The position numbers were made by a program, and so were the translations under genes. Below are positions 21,540-32,971 of a stretch of DNA of 64,000 nucleotides, one piece after another. The stretch comes from Sipunculus nudus (taxonomy: Eukaryota; Annelida; Sipuncula; Golfingiida; Sipunculidae). The stretch covers positions 21,607,722 to 21,671,721 of the forward strand of contig CM049319.1 in the NCBI GenBank assembly GCA_026874595.1, read 5' to 3'. The notes under the pieces were generated by a model. That model was not told the origin of the DNA. It saw nothing but the letters and a program-made list of their open reading frames with translations, and did no database searches. How positions within the stretch are numbered: the stretch's first letter is position 1; each line of letters begins with the position of its first letter.

Positions 21540-22530
21540 ATCTTGTGAACGCGATAACTTTTGAAGGGCTGCATATTTTTCTCAAAAATTTAAAACACTG
21601 AGGGTTCCTACCAAAATTTCGGATGAGTTCGAAACCAGATAACCTTGTCCTTCATCTTCAAGGTTATATTTGTGAAGCCCATAACTTTCGAAGTATATCA
21701 TATTTTGTCCTCAGATTTTGGACACCAAATGTCCCCACAACGTTCTCAAAGTAGTTTGAAAACCGGTGACCTTGACCTTCAATATCACGGTCAAATCTAC
21801 CGAAAAGTAAAATTTTGTTGTTATTTTGTGAACACGATAACTTTTGAAGGGCTGCATATTTTCCGCAAAAAATTCAAACATTAATGGCTCCTACTTAAAT
21901 CTTGGACAAGTTCGAGGTGACCTTGACCTTCATCTTCAAGGTCAAATCTGCCGAAATGTAATTTTTTTGTGAAGCCAATAATTTTTTTAAGTAATTTTAA
22001 TTTTGTCCTCAAATTTAGTATACCAATGGTCCCTACAACGTTCTCGAAGAAGTTGGAAAACCGGTGACCTTGACCTTGATCTTCAAGGTCAAATCTGCCG
22101 AAATTAAAAAAAAATTGTTTGGGTTATTTTTTTTTTTTCACACGATAACTTTTGAAGGGCTGCTTATTTTCGGCAAAATTTGACACTAATAATTCCTACT
22201 TAAATCTCGGACATGTTCAAAACCAGGTGACCTTGACCTTTATCTTTAAGGTTAAATCTGCCGAAATGTTAACTTTTTGTAATGCCCATAACTTCACATT
22301 TGTTGTCAAATTTGGTATACCGATTGTTCCAACAAAGTTCTCGAAGGAGTTCGAAAGCTGGTGACCTTGACCAATATTTTCAAGGTCAAATCAGCCAAAT
22401 TATAGTTATTGTCTTGTGAACGCGAAAACTTTTGAAGGGTTGTTTAATTTCCTCCCAAATTAGAAACACTTATTGTTTCTACCGAAATCTTGGATGAATT
22501 TGAAACCTTGTGATCTCCCACTGTTAGAAA
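21540..22530. repeat. About 290-bp tandem repeat, four diverged units
   Basis: Unit starts share 'gataacttttgaagggctgc' and occur at about 21546, 21827, 22138 and 22416. Each unit carries one or more TGACCTTGA/TCAAGGTCA motifs (for example 21767-21775, 21918-21926, 21936-21944, 22083-22091). Units differ by many substitutions, so the array is old. The frames across it (such as 21645-21884) are not gene-like. Confidence 0.85.
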
Positions 22531-23184
22531 TGTCACCGTGTGTTCATTGATATAACCCATATGCAAACGGTGAGGGGGTGGGGGGGGGGGGGGGGTGGAG
22601 GAGGAGGGTGAGGAGAAATCTGTTCTTGCAAGTGCAAAAAAAAAAAATTCTAGTTAGCTTCTTCATTTAGTTATCTTTTTTTTATGAGCGCTGTATCTGA
22701 AAAAAAATGTCAACAACAAATACCATATCGCGCTGCACGCCGTCGAGACATGTCACTTGGTTGATTTGTTATTTAATTCAAACAGTACCGTCAGTTGTTT
22801 AAAATTCTTTTCAGCTTGCATTTAAACAAAATGTTTTCTATTGTGACCATAAAGCCAAAACACTTTCATTTTCTTAAGAACACCCCGTTGCATGTGCTCT
22901 ATAATTAATAATTATAAATGAATTTTCAATTAATATTTATATATATATGTGTGTGTATGTGTGTGTATATATTTATATAGCTCAAGTACCGCCTGTCTAT
23001 AAAGACTTTACCCTTATAAACTTAATCAAAAGGGTTCACATGAACCTCTAATGAGACTCCTTGTAACTATGACCACCCATGGTCTTGTTACACAGGTAAT
23101 GTATATATAGAATTTTTCATATTTTTTTCAAATTCAGGAGGCCTGATATATTGGGATGTTAAAGTAAAATGACTGCTGCATGAA
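22531..23184. other. Low-complexity and unassigned DNA
   Basis: Holds a G-rich tract (about 22573-22610), A-runs, and a TA/TG microsatellite near 22938-22975. No exon recognised. Confidence 0.45.
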
Positions 23185-23502
23185 CTATTGGGGAATTTGA
23201 AAAGAATGATTCATTTTACCTTTATAAGTTTCAAGGATTTGATAAGCCTGATCTGTTATTTCTTGGTTCGCTAGAGTTCCTCCAAGACACCTATAGACAG
23301 CTTGGCCCGTTTTTCTCACTTTCTGTTTCAGGGAGTCCTGATTTCTTATGACCTGGTCATATTTTCTCCTCATGGCTTCTTCATCCAGGCTATACGGACG
23401 ATCAGTTTGAATGTACAGGTGGCTTGTTGTTGGAATAGCAAGAGTTTCCTCTATTTGTGGCCTCTGTGACTTTGCACTTGCAAGTTGTTTGAAGTCAAAT
23501 TT
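23185..23502 (-). CDS. Orphan terminal exon, possibly of a THAP-type or other transposon-derived gene
   Basis: The minus strand is open from a likely acceptor (ttacagtag at about 23503) through 105 codons to a TAG at 23185. The peptide runs KFDFKQLASAKSQRPQIEET, then DRPYSLDEEAMRRKYDQVIR and NQDSLKQKVRKTGQAVYRCL, ending NHSFQIPQ. It is rich in Lys, Gln and Glu and looks helical, perhaps coiled-coil. A short aromatic 'xPYSL' followed by a charged helix resembles the linker that follows a THAP finger, but no finger is present nearby, so that is only a guess. Normal codon composition and a clean frame suggest a real or recently lost exon. No neighbouring exon could be joined. Confidence 0.4.
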   Translation of the reverse strand, partial: KFDFKQLASAKSQRPQIEETLAIPTTSHLYIQTDRPYSLDEEAMRRKYDQVIRNQDSLKQKVRKTGQAVYRCLGGTLANQEITDQAYQILETYKGKMNHSFQIPQ

Positions 23503-24049
23503 CTACTGTAATGCAATAAACCAGCGGTCATAAACATAATTGTGCCTCTTAAAATCTTACTTAAGCAACAGACAAACATTGGGACAGGTATACTCTTTAT
23601 CTCTCGGTCATATTAAATTGTTCTTGACTGGGAAAAAATACACATATCTGAGTTAGATTCAGGGCTGTAAGGTTCCATGGTACTTCAAACGCACTGAAAT
23701 GTACAACTGTATGCATGGTTTCTACGTTTCAGTGTCACAGCTGGTCTTGTTTACCTGAACATGGCTTGTATGTTTCAGTGTCACATGTGGCTTATACATT
23801 GCAGTGTCACAGCTGGCCATCACACGGTTTACCTGAACGTGCTTTGTGGACTTTCATGTACATTTCCACTCTCCCTCAAAGCTCTCGAAAAAAATATTTG
23901 AATTAAAGATTTAGTATCCATTACACGAAATAAAATAATTGAATTTATTTGCTCCATCACAGCTAATCGGTAGGCAGTAGTAACTTTAGGAAAGGTATAT
24001 ACGATAAATGGCCAATTAAATGATAGGAAGATGCACCCTTAAGTGTAAT
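23503..24049. other. Unassigned DNA with short imperfect repeats
   Basis: Between about 23720 and 23845 the phrases 'tttcagtgtcac', 'agctgg' and 'gtttacctgaac' recur two or three times. No gene is supported. Confidence 0.4.
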
Positions 24050-24200
24050 CCATGATTTGTAGAAAGCATTTGACACTATAAACCATGCATGAAACACTAC
24101 TTGAAATCTTTATATGGTATTAATTATACTGAAGCTGTTGGAAAAAGAAAGCTTTATTAAGAAGTCTGATTGTGTCGAATACCTTGGACAGTCCGCAAAG
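24050..24200 (+). pseudogene. Very short LINE reverse-transcriptase relic
   Basis: With a few stops, the plus strand reads like the KAFDTINH segment of a CR1/Jockey-type RT (about 24070-24100) followed by a short degenerate stretch. A second possible scrap (YINEMVAF...LVVMYNDG) lies at 24740-24825. Both are weak. Confidence 0.35.
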
Positions 24201-24827
24201 TGGATGACAAATTAGTATATATTAATCTTCAAGGACACAGGGGTATACATGTATATACCTGAACCTTTTTTTAAGCTATGAAAAACATGAACATCACATA
24301 AAACCACTATTTAATAATGAAAAATAATAATAATTGAGAAGAAGATATCAATATGAATAATTAAACTAAGAAAGATTCAAATTATATAATCTTAATAACA
24401 AATATATTCTATGAGGTTCTATGTTTCGTACCCCTCCAGTCCAGTTTATATCCCTCACAAGAATCAAAGAAACGGACTTGTATCATGCCTAAGGGGGAGA
24501 TCTATTTGATTAGCAGTATTTAAAACATACCTTATCGTATATAAATTATAATCGTATAATTTATTTAATTTTCTATCGACATGCATTATTAACTATCAGA
24601 TTAATAGGTTAAGAGCTATTCAAAAAATGTAACATTCTTCCATTTGTATTTCCATGATATCTGGGAAATGTGTGAAACTAATGTATATTTAATTCAGACA
24701 CTGTCACCACTAGGGCTGCCACGTTTACTCTGTCGGCTTTACATTAATGAGATGGTAGCATTTGCAGAATTAGGTCAGTCAGCCTGTTTTGACCTGGACT
24801 CTCTCGTTGTCATGTACAATGATGGGT

Positions 24828-25268
24828 GTTACGACCCATAATGTAATAACTGGCCCATAATGTAATAACGGCCCATATTGTAATAAAAACGACCCATAAT
24901 GTAATAATAGCCCATAATGTAATAAAAAAGGGCCCATATTGTAATAACTATACCCTGCCCATATTGTAATAAAATCGCAAGTGGGTAAAACGGCCCATAT
25001 TGTTATAAAATTGAAGGTGGATAAAACGGACAATAATATTATAAATATCAAAGTTCATGCAAATTAACTTAGACAATTCAAATATTGACTTCTCGTGACA
25101 CGAATGTGTAAGTCATACAAGTATGAAAAACCACTGGATTACATAATGACTATTTGCTTAAAACGGTGACCAAGCTAATATGAACGAAATATGGCCATGA
25201 TTCATGATTATCCTTTTGTTGAACCAGTTTTTAAATAGGATGATAAAGTATTTAAACAAGATAATATA

Positions 25269-25329
<61 letters not shown>

Positions 25330-26442
25330 GTATATCGCCAAAATGTAAATATTTTGTCAATTTTAACAGATAAATTATACAAAACTCTCATTATCGATAC
25401 ATTTTAATGTATTTTAATTCTTTTTAAAATATAAATGAAAGTTTAAATTTCAGTGCGTTTTGCTCAATGTATCATAGAGAATATTTTATATGATCTCTCT
25501 AAACCTCCCGAGATTTGGAAATTATAAATGGAGGTACTGCTGCAATTTTTTGGTGCCTATATATGTATTGGTTAAGATGTCTTAGGTTAACATGTATAAC
25601 ACGTCGCATAGATTAAGAGCTTTCAACGCACGTATTTGAAGTTAAAACCTGGATGCGTCATTCGTGCGATTCAAGAGTTTACAATTTAATTTTTAAAAAT
25701 AATTAGCCCAAACAACAAAACAACAATCTGAAAATGCCGGTTTCTGTGTTCTAGAGGTAGAGCATAGGGCGCAGAGCGGGGAGATTCAGGGGCGTAACCA
25801 GGTTTGAGGGAGGGCAGGGGGCCATGATTAGTGACGGATCTAGAAATTCGAAAGTTGTAGGGGGGGGGGGGGGGGCGCTAATATGCATACATGGGTACTA
25901 TGAAAACTGTTATATATACGTGTATATGTATGTATATATATTATTATTATTAATGAAATAATGATAATTATTATTATATTATTATTATTATTATACGTTA
26001 TATTTTAGTGTATGAAAATATGATCTTTTTATTCAATTGTGAACCATGGTTTCATTAAGGTTAGTAACAGGTTCATGGAGAGGGTATGCTAGGGAGCAGG
26101 ATATTATGTAAATGACACTAAGCGTGTGCCCTGTCATTCTTGAGCTTAAACATATGTTATTACAATATAAATATGTTATTACAATATGGGTCGTTTTTCC
26201 CCACTTCCCGTTGTATTACAATATGGGTAGGGTATGATTATTACAATATGGGTCGTTTTTATTACAATATGGGCCGTTATTACAATATGGGCCGTTTTTT
26301 ATTACATTATGGGCCGTTATTACAGTATGGGCCAGTTTTATTACAATATGGGCAGGGTATGATTATTACATTATGGGTCGTTATTATTACAATATGGGCC
26401 GTTATTACATTATGGGCCGGTTATTACATTATGGGTTGTAAC
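24828..26442. mobile_element. Foldback element, copy A
   Basis: The left arm (24828 to about 25060) is a run of short units such as 'cccataatgtaataacggcc'. The right arm (about 26155-26442) is the same kind of run in reverse orientation ('ttattacattatgggccgtt'). The terminal motif is gttacgaccc / gggttgtaac. Further in, inverted or shared landmarks include 'accctgcccatattg' and 'gggtagggtatg'. The middle holds a TA microsatellite (25264-25332), a G-run (25860-25876) and no transposase. Two related copies (53274-56500 and 56498-57151) share the arms, and the first of them also the start of the middle ('atggccatgattcatg'). Long inverted ends built of short direct repeats resemble Drosophila FB and sea urchin TU foldback elements; the comparison is structural only. 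Confidence 0.85.
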
Positions 26443-28950
26443 AATGGGCACAGTCATGCTCTTGACCGCTGTGCACCGTCTGTTACTAGAATGGTGAGAG
26501 ATAGACCTTCGGCCCCGTGGTTGTCTGATGACATCAGAGTTGCCCGCCGTAAACGGAGGCAAACGGGAAGGCGCTAGCGAAGTTCAGGTCTATCTGTCCA
26601 TCGTGAAATCTTCGTCAGAGAAAGGGCTGTAGTGAAAGCAGCCATTTATGAGGCCTTATCTACATCGATAAGATTGACTCCAGTTCGTCATCAAAACAGC
26701 TGTTTTCTGCGTCTGGTGAGCTTAGGGCAAGTCCTGGATAATATCTCTGCCAACTGATATACCTCGCTGTGACCTTCCGAAACGTTTCTGTGACTTTTTT
26801 TTTTTTTGCCAAGATTGAACGTATCCGTCAGGAACTTGGCTCTTGTGTATGTTAACCTCCTAACTTTGATGTTTATGACGGTCCCACTTTGTCCTGGTTT
26901 ACACCAGCGACTGATAAGGAGATACATGAACTCATAATATCATCACCAACAAAAAGCTGTATACTTAATCTCTTCCCAACTCCCCTTCTTGAGCAATGCA
27001 TAGATTACCTTAATCCATTGATTACATTCATTATTAATGTCTCTCTATCAACAGGTATAGTCCCTTCGCAGTTTAAAGTGGCTTTCGTGACCAACCTTTT
27101 GAAGAAGCCGGGTTTAGATCCAAATGACCTTAAACATTTTAGGCAAGTTTCAAACCTACCCTTCGTTTCTAAAATCCTTGAGAAGATTGTTTTAAAGATG
27201 TGACAATGTCATCTTTATGAAAATAGCTTAATGGAAATCAATCAGTCCGCGTGTAGAAGGCACCATAGCACAGAGACCGCCGTACTGAGTGTCATGGATG
27301 GTCTGCTGATGGCGGCAGACGAGAGACGCGTTTCTCTCCTAGCATTGATGGACCTCAGTGCAGCGTTTGACACGCTTGATCATTCCATTTTGCTTAAAAG
27401 ACTGGAACTTACCTTTGGTATACACGGCACCGCGCTTTCATGGTTTACTTCATACCTCGCTAATCGTATCCAAGCTGTTATGATCGACGATAGAAAATCA
27501 GACACATATACTTTGTTGTACGGGCTTCCCCAGGGATCCGTGTTAGGACCTATATTGTTCACTTTATATTCACAACCCCTATCTCGCATAATATTTGCAC
27601 ATGATTGTTCTTTTCATAAGTATGCTGATGACACTGAACTGTCAAAAAGTAGTAAACCAGGTGAGTTCAGCTCTGTCCAGTTCAGCATACAAGCTTGTAT
27701 TGAGGATATACTATCATGGATGACCAGCAACAAACTTAAATTGAATACTGACAAGACTGAAATTATGCCTGTCGGATCTAAACCCCTTCTAAGGATGACT
27801 GACAGTGAGTCTATTTGCATTGGGGGCTGCACTGTTCCTTTTCAAAATTCAGTGAAGTATCTAGGTGTTAAGATTGATCGTAATCTTTTGATGCATGATT
27901 ATTTTAGTAGTTTTTGTCGTGCGGCCTTTCTCGAGCTCCGCCGTATAGCTTCAATCCGGCGTTTCCACTCTATTAATGCGTGCTGTCGGCTCATTGGGGC
28001 CACAGTAATATCTCGCCTGGATTACTGTAATTCAGTTCTTGCTGGGTTACCTGCAAGTCTCGCGGCTACAGATTGTCCAGAATAATGCGGCGCGTCTCAT
28101 TCTTAAGAAGCGTATATGACCGACCACGTCACCCCGCTGCTCAAAAAGCTCCATTGGCTTCCCGTCAAGTACCGCATACAATACAAAATTGCTGTTTTTG
28201 TTTACCGCCGTTTTGATGACTCACTTCCATCATATTTGACTGAAAAAAATAATAACCTATCGGCCTTTGCGTACGCTGCGCTCGGCTAGCGGAAATCTTC
28301 TGTGTTTCCATGTATCCGCAAAAATCGTATCCACAAAAGACGTACATACGTTCCATAGTTCGCAGTTCGCAGTTCGCAGAAACTGTTTCCATAAGTGCGC
28401 ACGTTCTTCTTGCTGATACCCTTTCACGTGCCTCTTTTGAAACTGCAAGGACGACAGGCAGGAAGAAGGTCAATATGTCATCACACCTGGCGCCGGGGCA
28501 CTGTTGGGAAATGTAGGCATTTTTGCCATCCGCAAAACGGATGAATCGCTCACCGATCCGTTTCGATGCTGTCCGTTTTTGCGGATACGCATGCGGAGCA
28601 CGTTAAAACGTACATATGGAAACAGGTCATCTTAAAAGAGGGATCTGAGTACCAAAGTGTAATATGAAAATCGGTGAACGTTCCTTCGGTTTCATTGCCC
28701 TAGAAGTTTGGAATTCACTTCCAATTACACTTAGAAAATCTCCAACTTTTGTACCATTTAAAACTTATTTAAAAACGTATCTCTTTCGGCAAGCTTTCTG
28801 GTAATTAATATATGCATCATTTTTTTTTCTGGGTCAGGCACAGGGAGTAGATTTCCATAAAATTGTATGTGGGTATGTGTGTGTATGTGTGTGAATTGCG
28901 CTTTGAGTCCGGCCATCGGAGAATTGGCGCTATATAAATACTATATATTA
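26443..28950 (+). pseudogene. CR1/L2-like LINE, reverse transcriptase to 3' end, interrupted by a MITE
   Basis: Directly after the foldback element comes the linker between endonuclease and RT (LDRCAPSVTRMV, RPSAPWLSDDIRVARRKRR). RT is nearly intact in 27231-28085: ACRRHHSTETAVL, LLALMDLSAAFDTLDHSILL, LPQGSVLGPILFTLY, HKYADDTELS (catalytic ADD), KLKLNTDKTEIM and VKYLGVKID. Downstream, DHVTPLLKKLHWLPVKYRI and WNSLPITLRKSPTFVPFKTY finish the protein around 28800. The 3' tail 'gcgctttgagtc...ggcgctatataaata' (about 28900-28945) is the hairpin-type end usual for L2/CR1-like elements. Frameshifts lie upstream of 27231 and near 28080. A MITE (28297-28628) splits the C-terminal part. It is inactive. 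Confidence 0.88.
28297..28628. mobile_element. Small inverted-repeat element (MITE) inside the LINE
   Basis: The left end 'ctgtgtttccatgtatccgc' and the complement of the right end 'cctgtttccatatgta' form a terminal inverted repeat, with inner 'gcaaaaatcgtatcc' / 'ggatacgcatgcgg' type motifs. LINE coding resumes on the far side. The ends resemble those of the elements at 29620-29900 and 51689-52272. The target duplication is uncertain (perhaps 'atctt'). Confidence 0.65.
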
Positions 28951-29619
28951 TTAAGTGTTCTTTTGTCCATAAGGTGTAGGATGTACATCGATCAGCACGC
29001 CGCCGGTATTGAATTTGACATCGCCCTTGTGAATATTTTCTCATTAAAAACCGCCGTTGTTAAAAAAATGGCTGGCCAAAAAATGAATGAACGAGTAATT
29101 TTGCCGTTATGCCGCCAAATGTGCAATGACCCTTGATTGAAATGACCATCAAAAATTCACATAATCGTTCGTTCTACCTCCTACCAGCGCACGAGTGCTG
29201 GTTCAGGTGACAGAACAAATACAAGTACATATATGTACCCGAATAGGTAACCACGGTTACAGTATGATGGCTATTCATGTGATTGGTTCATTTCTACTCA
29301 TTTGCATAGCCCCAGACGGCACTTCTTCCGAAAATTGCCGGCCATAACTACCGTGCATACAAGCGGGCCGTTAATGAGGCCTTACGGATAATGCAGTTTT
29401 CGGTGCGTGCATGGTGGCAATTTCGAACGATCTCAAATCAGTTCTTAAAAGGGTAATGGCTGTGGACATTCTGGACGGAGGGAACGTTCATAGCCAGGAA
29501 AGAGCTACTTATTTATAGGAATATTTATTGAAGGCTGTATATAACAAAGTAAGAATATAATACAGACTAACTGTATGTTTTTATATATATCCTGTGGAGA
29601 AATTACAGAATTTGAATGC
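28951..29619. other. Unassigned DNA
   Basis: No exon or repeat recognised. Short open frames here lack family resemblance. Confidence 0.4.
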
Positions 29620-29900
29620 TTGGATTTAAGTCGCGTGTCCTCTTGTACGGATGCGGTGCGGAAATACGTGTGCGAATATTTTGTGTGTGTGTGTGTGCGC
29701 GAGTCCATTAGATACGTTTGTCAGTGCGTTTTTAGGTCTTTCATTCTCTTTCTTTCCCCAATACAAAATGGCACGTTTCCGCATGCGTTTCCGTATCCGC
29801 GGCTAGAAGGTCTTTTGGCAAGAAAAAAAGAAAAAAAGTATCTGTATCCGCTCCGCATCCATTTCCGTAACGCGTAAGTGGACACGCAGCTTTAGCCGCC
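29620..29900. mobile_element. Probable MITE of the 'gcatccg' family
   Basis: The left end reads 'cgcgtgtcctcttgtacgga' and 'tgcggtgcggaaat'. The right end, complemented, reads 'gctgcgtgtccacttacgcg' followed by 'ggaaatggatgcgg'. These pair as imperfect terminal inverted repeats about 280 bp apart. Between them lie a GT run (29684-29698) and more 'tttccg/atccg' motifs. No coding sequence. Confidence 0.5.
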
Positions 29901-30645
29901 CTTTTCCGGCGTGTTGTTTTATTTCTTATTTTCTGGAATAATTCTGAACTTTAAAACTGACTTTGTTATTTTTGACGCTGTGTGTTTACGGCTGTGTACA
30001 TGCGGGTAGTGGATGATATGATCTTCAGTACATATTTTAATTAAATATGAAAATACCAGTCTTAAGTTCCAATTTGTTTTTGAACAGTTTATTCATATGA
30101 ATTTAATAACCTGCCTGGATAAAACATTAGTATCACATCAGAATGTCTCCATAAATGATGGAGCCCACAACATATCTATATACCATAATTATTTTAATAC
30201 AATCTGAATAAAGACTTTAGGCTGACGAGCATATCCAAATGTATCAACACTTGAGCAATTTGTGTTTGGACTATCGAGAGGAAAGCGCATTCTGAAACGT
30301 GGCACCATCTGTCGCTGATATCGGGAACTACTTTGTGGACAACGTTTATTAAGGATGAGGATGATTCAGGGTGAATTTTTATCAACCACCATAGGTGGCG
30401 CAACTTTCCCTTTATGTGTAAGTCCCCGTGTGCGGGTAGTCAATTTCATCAAAACCAATTCAACATCACTTGGCAGCGGAGTTTTTCCCAGTGCCAATGA
30501 GACAGGTCTCGTAGATATGTCGGGTTTATTAACTCCTTGAGCAAGAGGAGATAGATCTTGAAGAGGAGCAGCTAAAGGTCACTGCCTTGCTGCTGAAACA
30601 GAGGATGTAGAGAAGATGGAGGTGGCAAAGATTCTGGTTCCATTC

Positions 30646-30695
<50 letters not shown>

Positions 30696-31011
30696 GGATT
30701 CAGCAAAGGACATACCACAAATCTAGTTCATGAAAGGACAGGGAAATAGATCCAGGGAAATTTTATGAATATTTTCGGATGTCCCTAGGCAACTTCCAGG
30801 ATATGTTTGGCTTTGTTGAACTACTTATCCAAAATACCAAAAGAAATCAATAAGCATGCAGAGATGCTCTTGGTAAAATAAACTAAAAGTCATCTACAAG
30901 TCATCTTATACGACAAGCATGGCAGAGTCCTCAGTCGCATACGCCTATAACGGCTGCAGTGTGAATGGAGTGAATAAAATGAAAACAGGATTAAAGCAGA
31001 ATGGATGCATA
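29901..31011. other. Unassigned DNA with a TA microsatellite
   Basis: A perfect TA run lies at about 30650-30692. A 61-codon frame at 30355-30540 is not recognised. Nothing else supported. Confidence 0.4.
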
Positions 31012-31579
31012 AAACAAGTGGCCCATGGGCCATGACGCTCAGCTAATTTTGATTTGGTGCTCATTTTTTTAATGTTATATATTATCTGTGAGAATAGCCT
31101 ATGGCTAAAATTACTGTGTTGAAAAATGGACAGAAAATAAAAATTCCAGGATAGGAGCATAGGAGACATGCCCAGGACCCCCTCGATTTCACAATAGAAG
31201 GTTCCAAGGAAAATGGATACAATTTGTACCCTGTCTTTCTGGGTGCTGAAAATCATGTTTCTGGTCCATAGCTAGCAGAATATAGATCTTCATGATCCAT
31301 TTTCAGGTTTCCAAGGGGAATTGCCATGAATTTCCCTGAATGCCATGTTAGAAGAGTCTAGGGCTAATGGATAAATTTTTTGCCATGACTGCTCGAAATC
31401 ATACTTTTGGCCAGTAGTGTGCAGAATATAGGTGACCATGACCCAGTTTCAGGTTTCCAATGAGATTTGCCTAGAACCTCCAAGGATATTGCATAAGAAA
31501 TTTGGCCTAATGGACGCGATTTCTGCCTTGTCTTTCTGGGAGCTAAAAACCATTTTTCAGCCAATAGGTCACACAATAT

Positions 31580-31594
31580 AGGTCACAATGACCT
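31580..31594. promoter_or_regulatory. Consensus estrogen-response-element palindrome (site 1)
   Basis: AGGTCACAATGACCT matches AGGTCAnnnTGACCT exactly. It sits in a core unit of the pearl-like repeat. Sequence match only; no evidence of function. Confidence 0.35.
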
Positions 31595-32051
31595 AATTTC
31601 AGGTTTTTAAGGATACTTGACCAGGAACTTCCTGTATTTTATGTTAAAAAGATTCTAGGCCTTACAGATACGATTTGTCGCCATCTGACATTCAGGGTGT
31701 TCATACGACATCTTTTTCCTATAGGTCGCAGAATATAGGGCACAGTGACCTAATTTCAGGTTTCCAAGGAAATTTGCCTAGGACCTCCTTAAATGTTAAG
31801 TTGGTGGATTCTAGGCCGAATGGATACAATATGTGCCCCATCTGACTGTCTTGGTGCTCAAAAATCATGTTTTGGCCATAGGTCACAAAATATAAGTCAC
31901 CATGACCTATTTTCGGATTTCGAAGGAGATTTGTCCAGGACCTGCCTAAATGTGACGTTGGAGGATTCTAGGCCTGATCGATACAATTGGTGCCCCGTCT
32001 GACTGTCTGGATGCTCAAAATCATGTTTTTGGCCGGTAGGTCATAAAATAT

Positions 32052-32066
32052 AGGTCAACATGACCT
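32052..32066. promoter_or_regulatory. Consensus estrogen-response-element palindrome (site 2)
   Basis: AGGTCAACATGACCT, an exact match in a later core unit at the same place within the unit. Confidence 0.35.
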
Positions 32067-32209
32067 CATTTCACTTTTCCAAGGAGATTTGCCTAGAAAA
32101 TCCGAAGATATTGTGTGAGAAGTTTCTAGGCCTCACAGATTCGATTTGTGCCCCGTCGGATTGTCTGGGTGCTCAAAATCATGTTTTCGGCCCGTAGGTC
32201 ACAAAATAT

Positions 32210-32224
32210 AGGTCAGCATGACCT
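32210..32224. promoter_or_regulatory. Consensus estrogen-response-element palindrome (site 3)
   Basis: AGGTCAGCATGACCT, an exact match. Neighbouring units have one or more mismatches at the same place (for example near 31735 and 31893). Confidence 0.35.
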
Positions 32225-32599
32225 AATTTTAAATTTCCAAGGAGCTTTACAAAGGATTTCTCGGGATGTGCAGTTAGAAGTTTCTAGGTCTAACGGTTAC
32301 GATGTGTGCCCTGTTAACGGACGGACGGACGCTGGACAACGGGTGATCGCTATAGCTCAGATGACTTACAGTCAGCTGAGCTAAAAACAGGATGAAAGAA
32401 AAAGTGTATGATAAACAGTATTTTTATTTTTTGTTGGGGGGGGGGGGGGTGTTAAAAAGTTATGCGCACTATCAGCATCAGTCACGTACCGTACGGGTGT
32501 TTATTCCAGCTTCTGACGTGTCTGCTAAGACGCTCTCTTCCGGTCCCTCCCTCTTGGTGTCGCTACTGTATCCCCTCTATCACTTCACCTGCCCCTGAG

Positions 32600-32835
32600 T
32601 GTCCCTTTACCAACACCCCTCCTCGCTTCACTTGGTTTCTGTACAGTTTGTCCCTCCCATCACATCCCCTTCCCCTACTTCTCTCTCTGCCGGTCCCTCC
32701 CTCTGCCACCAGGTGGCGCTGTTGCCTGCTCTCTGCCACCAGGTAGCGCTGTTGCCTGCTCCTGATGGTCCCTCGAGTCTACCAGCACCCCTCCTCGCTT
32801 CGCTTGGTATCTGTGCTACAGGTTCCCTCACATCA
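32600..32835. repeat. Tandem duplications in C/T-rich DNA
   Basis: A longer unit ('cacccctcctcgcttc' at about 32614 and 32788, then 'cttggt') is repeated at about 174 bp. Inside it a 30-bp block starting 'ctctgccaccaggt' occurs twice in a row (32701-32730 and 32731-32760). Confidence 0.75.
32705..32750 (+). promoter_or_regulatory. Paired CTCF-like motifs
   Basis: GCCACCAGGTGGCGCT (32705-32720) and GCCACCAGGTAGCGCT (32735-32750) closely follow the CTCF core pattern and lie in the 30-bp duplication. Motif match only. Confidence 0.35.
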
Positions 32836-32971
32836 TATACATTTCTTGAACAATACGCCCGACCAAACATACACAGATGGCCATTCGTACAGGATATAGC
32901 CTCATCCACGTACATATCTCATTTGTAGTGTCCAAGCTTGTTGCGCCGAAAGTCGAAAATTAATAATTATA

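Larger units (their letters stand above)
31012..32388 (+). repeat. Pearl-like element with ~155-bp tandem core repeats
   Basis: Starts 'acaagtggcccatgggccat' with 'gacgctcagctaa', and ends with 'ggacggacggacgctgg', 'gctatagctcagatgactta' and 'tcagctgagctaaaa'. The core has at least seven units marked by 'caggtttccaagg' or a close variant at 31304, 31450, 31600, 31757, 31915, 32071 and 32230, a spacing of 146-159 bp. Before that mark each unit usually carries 'atataggtcacnntgaccta'. Related copies are at 836-1212 and 63626-64000. The structure matches bivalve pearl/Helitron-associated repeats in outline. It codes for nothing. Confidence 0.85.

Noticed and set aside
25158-25407. Frames rich in Ile-Tyr at TA microsatellites (also 7428-7637, 56259-56492, 57569-57760, 59132-59401)
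   Set aside because: Translation of (TA)n runs; low-complexity artefacts.
32462-32928. Pro/Ser/Leu-rich frames in the C/T-rich duplication
   Set aside because: Composition follows the C/T-rich tandem repeat; no start or splice support.
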